Positions 17,710-28,186 of a stretch of 64,000 nucleotides of DNA are shown here, piece by piece (position 1 is the first letter of the stretch; every line of letters starts with the position of its first letter). The stretch is taken from positions 1-64,000 of the forward strand of contig JADJCK010000012.1 of assembly GCA_016703265.1 (NCBI GenBank), written 5' to 3'. The notes below the pieces were generated by a model. The model worked only from the letters and a program-made list of their open reading frames with translations, did not search any database and was not told the origin of the DNA. Made by a program: the position numbers and the translations under genes. Origin of the DNA: a bacterium (GTDB lineage: Bacteria > Krumholzibacteriota > Krumholzibacteriia > LZORAL124-64-63).

Positions 17710-18391
17710 GCGGGCCAGCGTTCGTGACGCCATGCGTGACGCCGTTCGTGGACTGGCCCGCGGGTCAGGTGCTCGTGCTGGCCTCGCAGTCGCCGCGTCG
17801 CGCCGAACTGCTGCAGCTGGCCGGCCTGCCGTTCGTGGTCGAGCGCCCGGGCGAGGTCGAGGCCGGCATGGCGGCCCACCTGGCCTCGGCCGGCGCCACG
17901 CCGGTCGCCTATGCGCAGGAGCTGGCGCGCGTGAAGGCCGCCGACGTGGCCGCGCGCCTGCCGGGTCGCCTGGTCCTGGGCGCCGACACGATCGTGGTCG
18001 TGGACGGCGATGTGCTCGAGAAGCCGCGCGACCAGGCCGACGCCGCGCGCCTGCTCGGCCGCCTGTCGGGCCGGCGGCACACCGTCATCACCGCGATCGC
18101 CCTGCGGACCATGGGAGCCGCCCCGGGTGCGATGGAGATCGACCTGGGCGCGGCCGAGTCGACCGAAGTCGAGTTCCTGCCGCTGACCGCGGCGGCCATC
18201 GAGCGCTACATCGCCACGGGCGAACCCATGGACAAGGCCGGGGCCTACGGCATCCAGGGTTACGGCGCGATGATGGTGCGGCGGGTCGAGGGCTGTTACT
18301 TCAACGTGATGGGATTGCCGCTGGCCCGGCTCGGGCTCCTGCTTGCGCAGGCGCTCGGCTGCGCGCCGCTCGATCCGGCTGAAAGGGCATC

Positions 18392-18395
<4 letters not shown>
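17706..18395 (+). CDS. maf: Maf-like nucleoside triphosphate pyrophosphatase
   Basis: Hydrolyses non-canonical or modified NTPs (dTTP/UTP class in YhdE relatives) to monophosphates. 229 residues from GTG 17706, whose bases overlap the dtd stop. Maf motifs are clear: LVLASQSPRRAELLQLAGL (about 21-39), VLGADTIVVVDG with EKPRDQADAARLLGRLSG (about 95-125), TEVEFLPLT, and GEPMDKAGAYGIQGYGAMMV, containing the DKAG-Y-x-IQG catalytic signature. A short N-terminal extension (about 18 residues) has no counterpart in most Maf proteins. The stop overlaps the mtnA ATG. Confidence 0.95.
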
Positions 18396-19453
<1,058 letters not shown>

Positions 19454-19471
19454 GGGCACCGACCCTCCGTC

Positions 19472-19500
19472 TTGACAGACCCTATGCCGAATGCTAAGTT
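19472..19500 (+). promoter_or_regulatory. Promoter for rplM-rpsI
   Basis: A consensus -35 TTGACA (19472-19477), a 17-base spacer and TAAGTT (19495-19500) lie right after the mtnA stop and give a transcript with a leader of about 200 bases. Confidence 0.75.
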
Positions 19501-19506
19501 AGCGGG

Positions 19507-19709
19507 CCTGCAGCGACCGGATTTACCTGTTGTTTTCGGTCCAGAGGGTGCTCCGGCGCGCATCGGCCATACACCTTTCTGCTTGCATGGCAACAGTTTA
19601 CGCGGTTCACTGTCATGGGTGACGCGAAGGCGTCGACGCGTGCGCGGCGGGTGTATCCCGGTACGGGACCCCTGCGCGCACCATTCCGGACAAGTTGAGG
19701 AGAAGCCTC
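19507..19709 (+). promoter_or_regulatory. Long 5' leader of rplM
   Basis: About 200 untranslated bases between the promoter and the rplM GTG. It contains short hairpins, for example GACGC-GAAG-GCGTC at 19621-19634 and TCCCG-GTA-CGGGA near 19656. It has no credible gene. Ribosomal-protein leaders often carry autoregulatory RNA structure; here the role is only inferred. Confidence 0.4.
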
Positions 19710-20141
19710 GTGAGTACGTACAGCATGAAAGCGGGCGAGATCGCCAAGGACTGGCTCGTGGTCGACGCCAAGGATATCCCCCTGGGCCGCCTGGCGACCC
19801 AGGTCGCGACCTTCCTGCGCGGCAAGCACAAGCCCACGTTCACTCCCAATCTGGACATGGGGGACAACGTGATCGTCCTGAACGCCGCCCAGGTCAAGTT
19901 GACCGGGCTCAAGGCGGACAAGAAGATCTACATCCACCACACGGGGTATCCCAGCGGCCAGCGTTTCACGCCGGTCAGCAAGCTGGTGGCTGCCGGCCGT
20001 CCGGAAGAAGTCATCATGCGCGCCGTCAAGGGCATGCTGCCCAAGACCAAGCTGGGCCGGGCGCAGCTGACGAACCTGCGCGTGTACGCGGACGCGACGC
20101 ATCCGCACACGGCGCAGCAGCCGAAGTCGATTACGCTCTAG
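19710..20141 (+). CDS. rplM: 50S ribosomal protein L13
   Basis: Early-assembly large-subunit protein, 143 residues, the normal length. Start chosen at GTG 19710 (VSTYSMKAGEIAKDW) because GAGGAG at 19697-19702 is spaced seven bases from it; the TTG at 19695 would overlap that site. Hallmarks are WLVVDAKDIPLGRLAT, FLRGKHKPTFTPNLDMGD, KIYIHHTGYPSG, MRAVKGMLPKTKLGR and LRVYADATHPHTAQQP. It forms the usual L13-S9 pair with rpsI. Confidence 0.98.
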   Translation: MSTYSMKAGEIAKDWLVVDAKDIPLGRLATQVATFLRGKHKPTFTPNLDMGDNVIVLNAAQVKLTGLKADKKIYIHHTGYPSGQRFTPVSKLVAAGRPEEVIMRAVKGMLPKTKLGRAQLTNLRVYADATHPHTAQQPKSITL

Positions 20142-20235
20142 TTCCCGCTCACGCGGGCTGGGGATGAACCGGGTTCGAACGCAGGCAACCGCGGACGGCT
20201 GGACCGGCCGCAACGACACGACCAAGGAGCGCGAG

Positions 20236-20622
20236 TTGGAAGAACGGTATTACGCCACAGGCCGCCGCAAGACCGCCGTGGCCCGGGTGTGGCTGACGCA
20301 GGGCACCGGCAAGGTGCGGGTCAACGACCGCGCCGTGGAAGAGTACTTCGGTGAGGCCGTCCGCGAGCAGGCGCTGCGCCCGCTGGTGACGCTCGGCCTG
20401 CAGGGCGACTTCGACGTCTGGTGCACCGTCAAGGGCGGCGGCATCAGCGGTCAGGCCGGCGCACTGCGCCACGGCCTGGCCCGCGCGCTGGTCGTGGCCA
20501 ACGAAGACTACCGTTCGCCGATGCGCCGCGGTGGCTACCTGACCCGCGACTCCCGCATGGTCGAGCGCAAGAAGTACGGCCAGCCGGGCGCCCGCAAGCG
20601 CTTCCAGTTCTCCAAGCGCTAG
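20236..20622 (+). CDS. rpsI: 30S ribosomal protein S9
   Basis: Small-subunit protein whose C-terminal tail reaches the P-site tRNA. I place the start at TTG 20236 (first residues MEERYYATGRRKTAVARV), with AAGGAG at 20224-20229 in front, giving 128 residues. An upstream ATG at 20164 would add 24 residues unlike any S9. Markers are GRRKTAVARVWL, GGGISGQAGALRHGLARAL and the basic end KKYGQPGARKRFQFSKR, which matches the family's conserved K-R terminus. Confidence 0.97.
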   Translation: MEERYYATGRRKTAVARVWLTQGTGKVRVNDRAVEEYFGEAVREQALRPLVTLGLQGDFDVWCTVKGGGISGQAGALRHGLARALVVANEDYRSPMRRGGYLTRDSRMVERKKYGQPGARKRFQFSKR

Positions 20623-20634
20623 TCGCGGCCGTCT

Positions 20635-20660
20635 GGTCCCTGATCCTTCGGGATCAGACC
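20635..20660 (+). terminator. UUCG hairpin after rpsI (possible terminator)
   Basis: CTGATCC (20640-20646) pairs with GGATCAG (20651-20657) around a TTCG tetraloop, extended by GGT/ACC at the base with unpaired bases on the 5' side. No U-run follows, so it may be a processing or attenuation hairpin instead of a strong terminator. Confidence 0.5.
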
Positions 20661-20681
20661 GCGATCCTGCGCTGGAACCAA

Positions 20682-20789
20682 CGATCCGGCGGCCGCCTCG
20701 CGCGGACCGCCGGATCGCATCACACACCCGGCCGGAGGAACGGGGCCGGTGGCATCACGGGACATGTCCCGCGGTGCTTGCCCCGTTCC
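20682..20789 (+). ncRNA. Structured leader of rpsB (two long hairpins)
   Basis: Hairpin A is CGATCCGGCGG (20682-20692) pairing perfectly with CCGCCGGATCG (20707-20717). Hairpin B has an outer stem GGAACGGGGC (20737-20746) with GCCCCGTTCC (20780-20789), then an inner stem from 20752 to 20777 with one mismatch and one G-U pair, capped by the palindrome GGGACATGTCCC (20759-20770). The structure ends 44 bases before the rpsB ATG. A regulatory RNA (S2 autoregulation or another ligand) is inferred from the extent of pairing and location. I do not recognise a named family. Confidence 0.55.
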
Positions 20790-20833
20790 GGTGAAAGCCG
20801 GGGAGGAACAACCTGACCTGCCGGGAGGCGATC

Positions 20834-21664
20834 ATGGCTAACGTCGGACTGAGGGACCTGCTCGAGGCGGGCGTCCATTTCGGGCACCAGACCCGCAAGT
20901 GGAACCCCAAGATGAAGCCCTACATTTTCATCGCGCGGGGCGGCATCTACATCATCGACCTGCAGCGCACGCTGCGCGCCCTGAACCAGGCCCGCGACTT
21001 CCTGCACACGGTGGGCGCCAAGGGCGGCACCGTCCTGTTCGTCGGTACCAAGAAGCAGGCGAAGATCGCCATCAAGGATATGGCCGACCGCGTGGACATG
21101 CCCTACGTGACCGAGCGCTGGCTCGGCGGCATGCTGACCAACTGGCAGACGATCTACAAGAGCGTGCAGAAGCTCGAGGAGATCGAGGCCATGATGCGCG
21201 ACGGCCGCATGGAGAACTTCTCGAAGAAGGAACAGCTCGAGTTCAGCCGCCAGTACGAGAAGCTGAACACGAACCTCGGCGGCATCCGCAAGATGAAGAA
21301 GCTGCCGGACGCCGTCTTCGTGGTCGACACGGCCGAGGAAGAGACCGCCGTGCGCGAAGCCAACAAGCTGGGCATCCCGGTCATCGGCATCGTCGATACG
21401 AATTGCGACCCCACGCTCGTGCGCTACCCGATCCCGGGCAACGACGACGCCATCCGCTCGATCCTGCTCTTCACGCGCACCGTGGCCGAGTCGATCGAGG
21501 AGGGGCGCCGCATGGGCGCCGAAGGCCGCGACCGCGCCGTGAACATGGCCGCCGCGACGAAGGACAACGTGGCCAGCGCCACGCTGGACGCCGAGGCCCT
21601 GCGCATCGAGACGCCCGCCCGCCCCGCCGCCACCGGCGACGAGGCCCCGGCCGGCGCCAACTGA
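20834..21664 (+). CDS. rpsB: 30S ribosomal protein S2
   Basis: Late-assembly small-subunit protein, 276 residues. Family features are LRDLLEAGVHFGHQTRKWNP, the IFIARGGIYIIDLQRTL segment, LFVGTKKQAK, YVTERWLGGMLTNWQTI, LPDAVFVVDTAEEETAVREA and IPVIGIVDTNCDP. The C-terminus is extended by an Ala/Thr-rich tail (about 245-276). A GGGAGG ribosome site lies before the ATG. rpsB-tsf is a near-universal pair, here followed by a terminator. Confidence 0.98.
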   Translation: MANVGLRDLLEAGVHFGHQTRKWNPKMKPYIFIARGGIYIIDLQRTLRALNQARDFLHTVGAKGGTVLFVGTKKQAKIAIKDMADRVDMPYVTERWLGGMLTNWQTIYKSVQKLEEIEAMMRDGRMENFSKKEQLEFSRQYEKLNTNLGGIRKMKKLPDAVFVVDTAEEETAVREANKLGIPVIGIVDTNCDPTLVRYPIPGNDDAIRSILLFTRTVAESIEEGRRMGAEGRDRAVNMAAATKDNVASATLDAEALRIETPARPAATGDEAPAGAN

Positions 21665-21699
21665 CGAAACGTACTGCCGAAGAGGGCACTGGAGGAGTC

Positions 21700-22293
21700 A
21701 TGGAAATCAACGCCAAGCTGGTCAAGGAACTCCGCGAAGCCACAGGCTGCGGCATGATGGATTGCAAGAAGGCCCTGGCCGAGTGCGAAGGTGACATGGA
21801 GAAGGCCGGCGAGTACCTTCGCAAGAAGGGCATCGCCTCGGCCTCCAAGAAGGAAGGCCGCGCCACGAGCCAGGGCATCGTGGGCAGCTACATCCACATG
21901 GGCGGCAAGGTCGGCGTGCTGGTCGAAGTGGCCTGCGAGACCGACTTCGTGGCCCGGACCGAGGCCTTCCAGGAGTTCGTGCACAACCTGGCGATGCACA
22001 TCGCCGCGGCGCGTCCCGTGGCCGTGTCGCGCGACGAGGTCGACGGGACGCTGGTCGAGAAGGAAAAAGAGATCTACGCCGCCCAGATGCGGGAACAGGG
22101 CAAGCCCGAAGCCATGATCGACAAGATTGTTGTCGGCAAGGTGGATAAGTACTACAGTGACGTGGCCCTGCTCGAGCAGAAGTACGTCAAGGATCCGGAC
22201 ATGACCATCGAGGACTACCTCAAGTCGGTCATCGGCGCCCTTGGCGAGAATATGCAGATCAAGCGCTTCGCGCGCTTCGAAATCGGCGGTTAG
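21700..22293 (+). CDS. tsf: Elongation factor Ts
   Basis: Guanine nucleotide exchange factor for EF-Tu. 197 residues, the short EF-Ts form that lacks one of the two core subdomains of the E. coli protein. Signatures are the UBA-like LVKELREATGCGMMDCKKAL (about 6-25) and CETDFVARTEAFQEF (about 83-97), with the ending NMQIKRFARFEIGG. A GGAGGAG ribosome site is 4 bases from the ATG. It ends 14 bases before an intrinsic terminator. Confidence 0.98.
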   Translation: MEINAKLVKELREATGCGMMDCKKALAECEGDMEKAGEYLRKKGIASASKKEGRATSQGIVGSYIHMGGKVGVLVEVACETDFVARTEAFQEFVHNLAMHIAAARPVAVSRDEVDGTLVEKEKEIYAAQMREQGKPEAMIDKIVVGKVDKYYSDVALLEQKYVKDPDMTIEDYLKSVIGALGENMQIKRFARFEIGG

Positions 22294-22307
22294 CCCGTCG
22301 CCTCTTG

Positions 22308-22339
22308 AGCCCGGGCCCCGTCGCCCGGGCTTTTTTTTT
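22308..22339 (+). terminator. Intrinsic terminator of rpsB-tsf
   Basis: A perfect 9-bp stem AGCCCGGGC/GCCCGGGCT with a six-base loop (22317-22322) runs straight into nine T residues (22331-22339). This should strongly separate rpsB-tsf from pyrH. Confidence 0.95.
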
Positions 22340-22433
22340 CGCGCGGCAGCGGCCACGACGGTCGCCGCCGGCGCGCCGTCAGCGCCTCCGCCCGGGCAGG
22401 CGCGACCGGCTCCCGCCAGAAAGGTGCCCTCCG

Positions 22434-23150
22434 GTGAAATTCACGCGGGTCCTGCTCAAACTCAGTGGCGAAGCCCTCATGGGCGACGGCGAACAGTACA
22501 GCCACGCCAAGCTCAGCCAGCTGGCGCAGGCCATCGCCCAGGTCACCCAGATGGATGTCCAGGTCGGTATCGTCGTCGGCGCCGGCAACCTGTTCCGTGC
22601 GCGTTCGGCCAACCTCGAGATCGTTGACCGGGTGACGGCCGACAACGTGGGCATGCTGGCCACGATCATGAACGGCGCCATCATCCGCGACTACCTGCGT
22701 GGCGAGGGCCTGCAGAGCCAGATCCTCAGCCCGCGCGAGGTGCGCCCGCTGACCCGCTCCTTCGCGCGCGACGAGGCGATCGGCTACCTGCAGCGCGGGC
22801 ATGTCCTGATCTTCGCGGGCGGCACCGGCAATCCGTACTTCACCACCGACTCGGCGGCTGCGCTGCGCGCCCTCGAGATCAGCGCCGATGCGTTGCTGAA
22901 GGGCACGCAGGTGGACGGCATCTACGACAAGGACCCGCACAAGTACAAGGATGCCGTCCGGTTCGACCATCTCACCTACGACGAGGTGGTCGCACGTCGC
23001 CTCGAGGTCATGGACCTCACGGCGGTCACGCTCTGCGCCGAGCAGGGCCTGCCCATGTTCGTGTTCGACATCACCGACCCCGGCAGCCTTGTCGCGGTGA
23101 TCGAGGGTCGCCAGCAGGGAACCTGGATCCGCAAGGAGACGCAGTCATGA
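22434..23150 (+). CDS. pyrH: UMP kinase
   Basis: Phosphorylates UMP to UDP in pyrimidine synthesis; amino-acid-kinase fold, hexameric in bacteria. Start at GTG 22434 with AAAGGT at 22420-22425, giving 238 residues (family 235-245). Motifs are LLKLSGEAL, VVGAGNLFRAR, DNVGMLATIMNGA, IFAGGTGNPYFTTDSAAALRA and DGIYDKDP. The roughly 95 bases between the tsf terminator and this start show no clear promoter. Its stop overlaps the frr ATG (ATGA). Confidence 0.97.
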   Translation: MKFTRVLLKLSGEALMGDGEQYSHAKLSQLAQAIAQVTQMDVQVGIVVGAGNLFRARSANLEIVDRVTADNVGMLATIMNGAIIRDYLRGEGLQSQILSPREVRPLTRSFARDEAIGYLQRGHVLIFAGGTGNPYFTTDSAAALRALEISADALLKGTQVDGIYDKDPHKYKDAVRFDHLTYDEVVARRLEVMDLTAVTLCAEQGLPMFVFDITDPGSLVAVIEGRQQGTWIRKETQS

Positions 23151-23704
23151 GCGCCGAAGTGAAGGAAAACGCGGAACTGGCCATGGAAGAGGCGGTCGAT
23201 GGCGTCAAACAGCGCCTGCATCGCATCCGCACCGGCAAGGCATCGCCGTCCATCCTCGATGGCGTCAAGGTCGACTACTACGGTGCGCTGACGCCGTTGA
23301 TCCAGCTGGCGTCCATCGCCGTTCCCGAGCCGCGCATGCTGGCCGTCAAGCCGTTCGACCGCGCGGCCATCAACGCCATCGAGCGTGCCATCCAGGCCAG
23401 CAACCTCGGCCTGAACCCGTCCAGCGACGGCATGATGATCCGCCTGCACGTCCCGGAACTGACGGGCGACCGGCGCAAGGAACTGGCCAAGCAGGCGCGA
23501 GACTGCGGCGAGGAAGGCAAGATCGCGGTGCGGCGCGCGCGCCAGGAAGCCAACGACGTGCTGAAGAAGGAACTGAAGGACAGCGACATCACCGAGGACG
23601 AGGCCCACAAGGACCGCGACGAGATCCAGAAGCTGACCGACAAGTACTGCGCCACCATCGACGCGGTGACCGAGGCCAAGCAGAAAGAGATCACGGAGCT
23701 GTAG
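23147..23704 (+). CDS. frr: Ribosome recycling factor
   Basis: Splits post-termination ribosomes together with EF-G. 185 residues, the standard size. Features are a helical start MEEAVDGVKQRLHRIRTGKA, SPSILDGVKVDYYG, the PLIQLASIAVPEPRML hinge region, LNPSSDGMMIRLHVPELT, and the final long helix ending in KQKEITEL. Tightly coupled to pyrH through a 4-base overlap. Confidence 0.97.
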   Translation: MSAEVKENAELAMEEAVDGVKQRLHRIRTGKASPSILDGVKVDYYGALTPLIQLASIAVPEPRMLAVKPFDRAAINAIERAIQASNLGLNPSSDGMMIRLHVPELTGDRRKELAKQARDCGEEGKIAVRRARQEANDVLKKELKDSDITEDEAHKDRDEIQKLTDKYCATIDAVTEAKQKEITEL

Positions 23705-23707
23705 CGG

Positions 23708-24564
23708 GTGTCCGGAAGCCAGCACATGGAGGCGCTCAGGCGCCTGGACGACGGCGCGCTGCTCGAGGCGGTGCGCGCGCGCGGGTGCGTGCCGCGTCAT
23801 ATCGCCGTCATCATGGACGGCAACGGTCGCTGGGCGCGGCGGCGCTGCCTGCCGCGCGTGGCGGGACATCGCGCCGGGCGCCATGCCGTCCGCCGCTGCG
23901 TCGATGCCTGCGGGCGCCTCGGTGTCGAGGTGCTGACGCTCTACACGTTCAGCCAGGAGAACTTCAACCGGCCCGAGGCCGAGGTGAAGGCGCTCTGGCA
24001 TTTCCTGCAGGAAACGCTGGGCGCCGAGCGCGACGAACTGCATCGGCGCAATGTGCGCCTGGTGACCTGCGGCGCCGTTGACAAGCTGCCGGCCCGTGCC
24101 CAGGCCGCACTGCGCGACGCCGTCGATTCGCTGGCCGGCAATACGGGGCTCGTGCTGAACCTGGCGCTGGCGTACGGCGGGAGGCAGGAGATCCTGCATG
24201 CGGCCGTGGAACTGGCCAAGCGCGTGGCCGCGGGTGAACTGGCGCCGTCCGAGGTGACGGAGGCCGAATTCGCGCGCGGGCTGTACACGGCCGGCCTGCC
24301 CGACCCCGACCTCGTCATCCGCACCAGCGGCGAGGCGCGCCTGAGCAATTTCCTGCTCTGGCAGGGTGCCTACGCCGAGTTGCTGATCTCGCCCGTGCTG
24401 TGGCCCGACTTCTCGGGACGCGACCTGACGCTGGCCGTGGCCGATTTCCAGGGCCGCGAGCGCCGCTTCGGCGCCCTGGCCGGCCAGGCGCCCATCGAGG
24501 GGCCGGCCGAGGCGGCCCCGCCACTCGATCCCGACCGCTGGCGCCGGCTGCTGAAGGTCCGACC

Positions 24565-24568
<4 letters not shown>
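23708..24568 (+). CDS. uppS: Isoprenyl (undecaprenyl diphosphate) synthase
   Basis: Cis-prenyltransferase that builds the C55 lipid carrier for cell-wall synthesis. 286 residues from GTG 23708. Conserved regions are HIAVIMDGNGRWA (about 31-43, catalytic Asp), LTLYTFSQENFNRP, LALAYGGRQEI, and LVIRTSGEARLSNFLLWQG followed by AYAEL. The C-terminal tail of about 35 residues beyond the core is Pro/Ala-rich. Its stop overlaps the cdsA GTG. Confidence 0.96.
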
Positions 24569-25428
<860 letters not shown>

Positions 25429-25458
25429 GGACCCACCGGCCCGGGGAGGTGCCCGTCC

Positions 25459-26730
25459 ATGTCCACCGAACGCAAGCCCGACGCCGCGACGGGACCGCTC
25501 TATCCGTACCGGAAGCCGCGCCTTTCCCTGACGGAGCCGCTGCGGCTGATCGTGCTGGGGGCCACCGGCTCCATCGGCGTGCAGGCGCTCGACCTGGTGC
25601 GGCGCCATCCGGAGCGGCTGCAGGTGGCGGCCGTCAGCTGCCGTGATCGCGTGGACGACCTGGCGGCCGCCCTGGCGGAACTCGCCGCCGTCCAGCCCGA
25701 GGCACCGCTGCCGCTCATCGCGGTGTGGGATCCGGCGGCCCGCGAACGGGCCGCGGCCGTGCCGGGCTGGAGAGGTCGCCTGCTGGCGCCGGGCGCCCGC
25801 GGGCTGGTCGAGGCGGTGAACGCGGCCGAGTCGCCGTCGTGCCTGGTCAACGGCCTGGTGGGGGCGGCCGGGCTCGAGCCCACCCTGGCGGGCGCTGCGC
25901 GGGGGTTGCGCATCGCCCTGGCCAACAAGGAATCGCTGGTGGTGGGCGGCGAGCTGGTGGCGCGCGCGGTTGCCGCCGGAGGCGCCGAACTGCTGCCCGT
26001 CGACTCGGAGCACGCGGCCATCGCCCAGTGCCTTTCGGGGCGCGACCGGGCCGAGGTGGCGCGCCTGGTCCTGACCGCCTCGGGCGGGCCGTTCCGGACG
26101 ACACCGGCCGCGGACCTTGCCCGGGTCACCCTGGAGCAGGTCCTGGCGCATCCGACCTGGCGCATGGGGCCCAAGATCACAGTCGATTCGGCCACCCTGA
26201 TGAACAAGGGTCTCGAGGTCATCGAAGCCCACTACCTGTTCGGGCTCGCCTACGACCTGATCGACGTCGTGGTGCACCCGGGTTCGATCGTCCATTCGCT
26301 GGTGGAGTTCGTCGACGGTGCTTTCCTGGCCCAGTTGGGAACTCCGGACATGCGGATACCGTTGCAGTATGCCATTGCCGGGGAAATCCATTGGCCGCTG
26401 GGCGGAGGCAGGCTAGACTTGCTGGATGTGGGCCCCCTGGTGTTCGAGGCCCCGGACATTGGTCGGTTCCCCTGCCTGAAACTGGCCCGCGAGGCCGGCG
26501 TGGCCGGCGGCACCGCCCCGGTCGTCCTGAACGCGGCCAACGAGATCGCGGTGGCCGCCCTGCTGGCCGGGCGTCTACGTTATGTGGACATCCCCGGCGT
26601 CATTGCCGATACACTGGCGCGCCTGCCCCACGGACCGGTCCTCGACCTGTCCGCGGCGCTGGACGCCGATGCCCGGGCCCGCACGGAGGCGGCCGTCCAG
26701 GTGGACGCCCGTGCCGCTGCCGGCCATTAA
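25459..26730 (+). CDS. dxr: 1-deoxy-D-xylulose-5-phosphate reductoisomerase
   Basis: Second step of the MEP isoprenoid pathway, supplying precursors to UppS. 423 residues. An N-terminal extension of about 27 residues precedes the NADPH site LIVLGATGSIGVQALDLV. Catalytic motifs are IALANKESLVVGGE, LPVDSEHAAIAQCL (metal Asp and Glu), TASGGPFR, the flexible loop HPTWRMGPKITVDSATLMNK and GLEVIEAHYLF. The last part, ANEIAVAALLAGRL onward, is also standard. Confidence 0.97.
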   Translation: MSTERKPDAATGPLYPYRKPRLSLTEPLRLIVLGATGSIGVQALDLVRRHPERLQVAAVSCRDRVDDLAAALAELAAVQPEAPLPLIAVWDPAARERAAAVPGWRGRLLAPGARGLVEAVNAAESPSCLVNGLVGAAGLEPTLAGAARGLRIALANKESLVVGGELVARAVAAGGAELLPVDSEHAAIAQCLSGRDRAEVARLVLTASGGPFRTTPAADLARVTLEQVLAHPTWRMGPKITVDSATLMNKGLEVIEAHYLFGLAYDLIDVVVHPGSIVHSLVEFVDGAFLAQLGTPDMRIPLQYAIAGEIHWPLGGGRLDLLDVGPLVFEAPDIGRFPCLKLAREAGVAGGTAPVVLNAANEIAVAALLAGRLRYVDIPGVIADTLARLPHGPVLDLSAALDADARARTEAAVQVDARAAAGH

Positions 26731-26740
26731 GGTCGTTCGC

Positions 26741-28153
26741 TTGAGCAGCACACTCCCGATCACCATTTTCGCCTTCCTCGTCACGCTGGGGCTGGTGGTG
26801 ATCGTCCATGAACTCGGCCACTTCCTGACCTGCAAGCTGTTCGGCGTCTATGTCAAGACGTTCTCCATCGGCATCGGTCCCAAGCTCCTGCGCAAGCGCT
26901 GGGGCGAGACCGAGTACGCCCTGTCGGCCATCCCGTTCGGCGGCTACGTGAAGATGGCGGGCGAGGGGTTGATGGAGGAGATCCAGGACACCGGCACCTG
27001 GCAGGAACGCAAGTATCCGCTGGGCACGCAGGAGGGCAACGCCGAGGCCGCCGGCCAGGACGACCACATCCCGCCGCACCGCCATTTCTTCAGCAAGCCC
27101 GCGTGGCAGCGCCTGCTGGTGTTCATCGCCGGTCCGTTGGCGAACCTCGTGCTCGCGTTCGTGCTCTACACCGGGCTGGTGCTCGGGAACGGCCTGCAGA
27201 ACATCCCCTTCACCCGGGTAGGCCAGGTGCACGAGGCCTCGCCGGCGGCGACGGCCGGCTTCCTGGTGGGCGACCGCATCACGGCCGTCGCCGGCGTGCC
27301 GGTCGACAACTGGGGCGACATCGAGGACGCCGTGGTGCCTGCCGCCAATCGGCAGGCGAGCACCACGCCACCGGTAGCCGTCACCGTCGAGCGCGACGGA
27401 GCCATCGTTGTCCTGCAACTGCAGCCGACCTTCGCCACCGAGGCGGGTGGCTGGAACGTGGGGCTGGAGCCGTGGAACACGACGGTCGGCCTGGTGCAGA
27501 AGGGTGGACCGGCCGACAAGCTGGGCCTTCGCGAAGGTGACATCATCGTCTCGGTCAACGGGCAGACGGTGACCGCCTTCAGCCAGATCGCCGGCATCAT
27601 CAATGAACGACCGGCCGAGCCGACCGAGGTGGTCTGGGAGCGCGACGGCCGGCAGCTCAGCGGGCAGGTCACGCCCGAGCAGACCGAAGTGGCTCCGGGC
27701 GAGAACAAGGGCCGCATTTTCCTGGAGCCGTACTTCTCCTACGACAAGGTCGGCTTCGGGCAGGGGATCCAGCTGGGTTGGCAGCGCACGTCGGACACCA
27801 TCAAGGTCACTCTGGGCGTGCTCGGCGATTTCGTGAAGCGCAAGCTGGGGCTGGACGCGGTGGGTGGTCCGCTGCGCATCGGGCAGGCGGCGGGAGAGAT
27901 GCTGCGCTGGAGCTTCTCGCACCTGATGTACTTCGTCGCCTTCTTCTCGATCAACCTGTTCCTGCTGAACCTCATGCCCATCCCGGTGCTCGACGGCGGC
28001 CACGTGCTGTTCCTGCTGCTTGAAGTGGCGCGGGGCGGCAAGCCGGTGCCCGAACGGATGCAGGCGATCGCCACGCAGGTCGGGCTGATCATCCTGCTGC
28101 TGTTCATGACCTTCGTGGTCGTGCTCGACGTGTGGAAGGTGACCGGGCACTAG
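26741..28153 (+). CDS. rseP: RseP-type site-2 intramembrane zinc protease
   Basis: Intramembrane metalloprotease that cleaves anti-sigma factors or signal peptide remnants. Start taken at TTG 26741 with AAGGT seven bases upstream; a GTG at 26711 is possible. 470 residues. The first transmembrane segment carries the active site HELGH (about 24-28), followed by FGGYVKMAGEG. Two tandem PDZ domains occupy roughly 135-220 and 230-315. The third zinc ligand is in the transmembrane motif NLMPIPVLDGGH (about 408-419). A charged Gln/His-rich loop (about 95-115) precedes the second transmembrane segment. Order frr-uppS-cdsA-dxr-rseP is conserved in diderms. Confidence 0.96.
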   Translation: MSSTLPITIFAFLVTLGLVVIVHELGHFLTCKLFGVYVKTFSIGIGPKLLRKRWGETEYALSAIPFGGYVKMAGEGLMEEIQDTGTWQERKYPLGTQEGNAEAAGQDDHIPPHRHFFSKPAWQRLLVFIAGPLANLVLAFVLYTGLVLGNGLQNIPFTRVGQVHEASPAATAGFLVGDRITAVAGVPVDNWGDIEDAVVPAANRQASTTPPVAVTVERDGAIVVLQLQPTFATEAGGWNVGLEPWNTTVGLVQKGGPADKLGLREGDIIVSVNGQTVTAFSQIAGIINERPAEPTEVVWERDGRQLSGQVTPEQTEVAPGENKGRIFLEPYFSYDKVGFGQGIQLGWQRTSDTIKVTLGVLGDFVKRKLGLDAVGGPLRIGQAAGEMLRWSFSHLMYFVAFFSINLFLLNLMPIPVLDGGHVLFLLLEVARGGKPVPERMQAIATQVGLIILLLFMTFVVVLDVWKVTGH

Positions 28154-28186
28154 GAGCCGCGGGGCGCGGGCGAAACGGTCCCGGCG

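Noticed and set aside
14968..17733. A 921-codon open frame on the minus strand opposite rel
   Set aside because: It is the high-GC antisense shadow of the clear rel, recJ and dtd genes. Its composition is His/Ala/Arg-rich with no recognisable motif.
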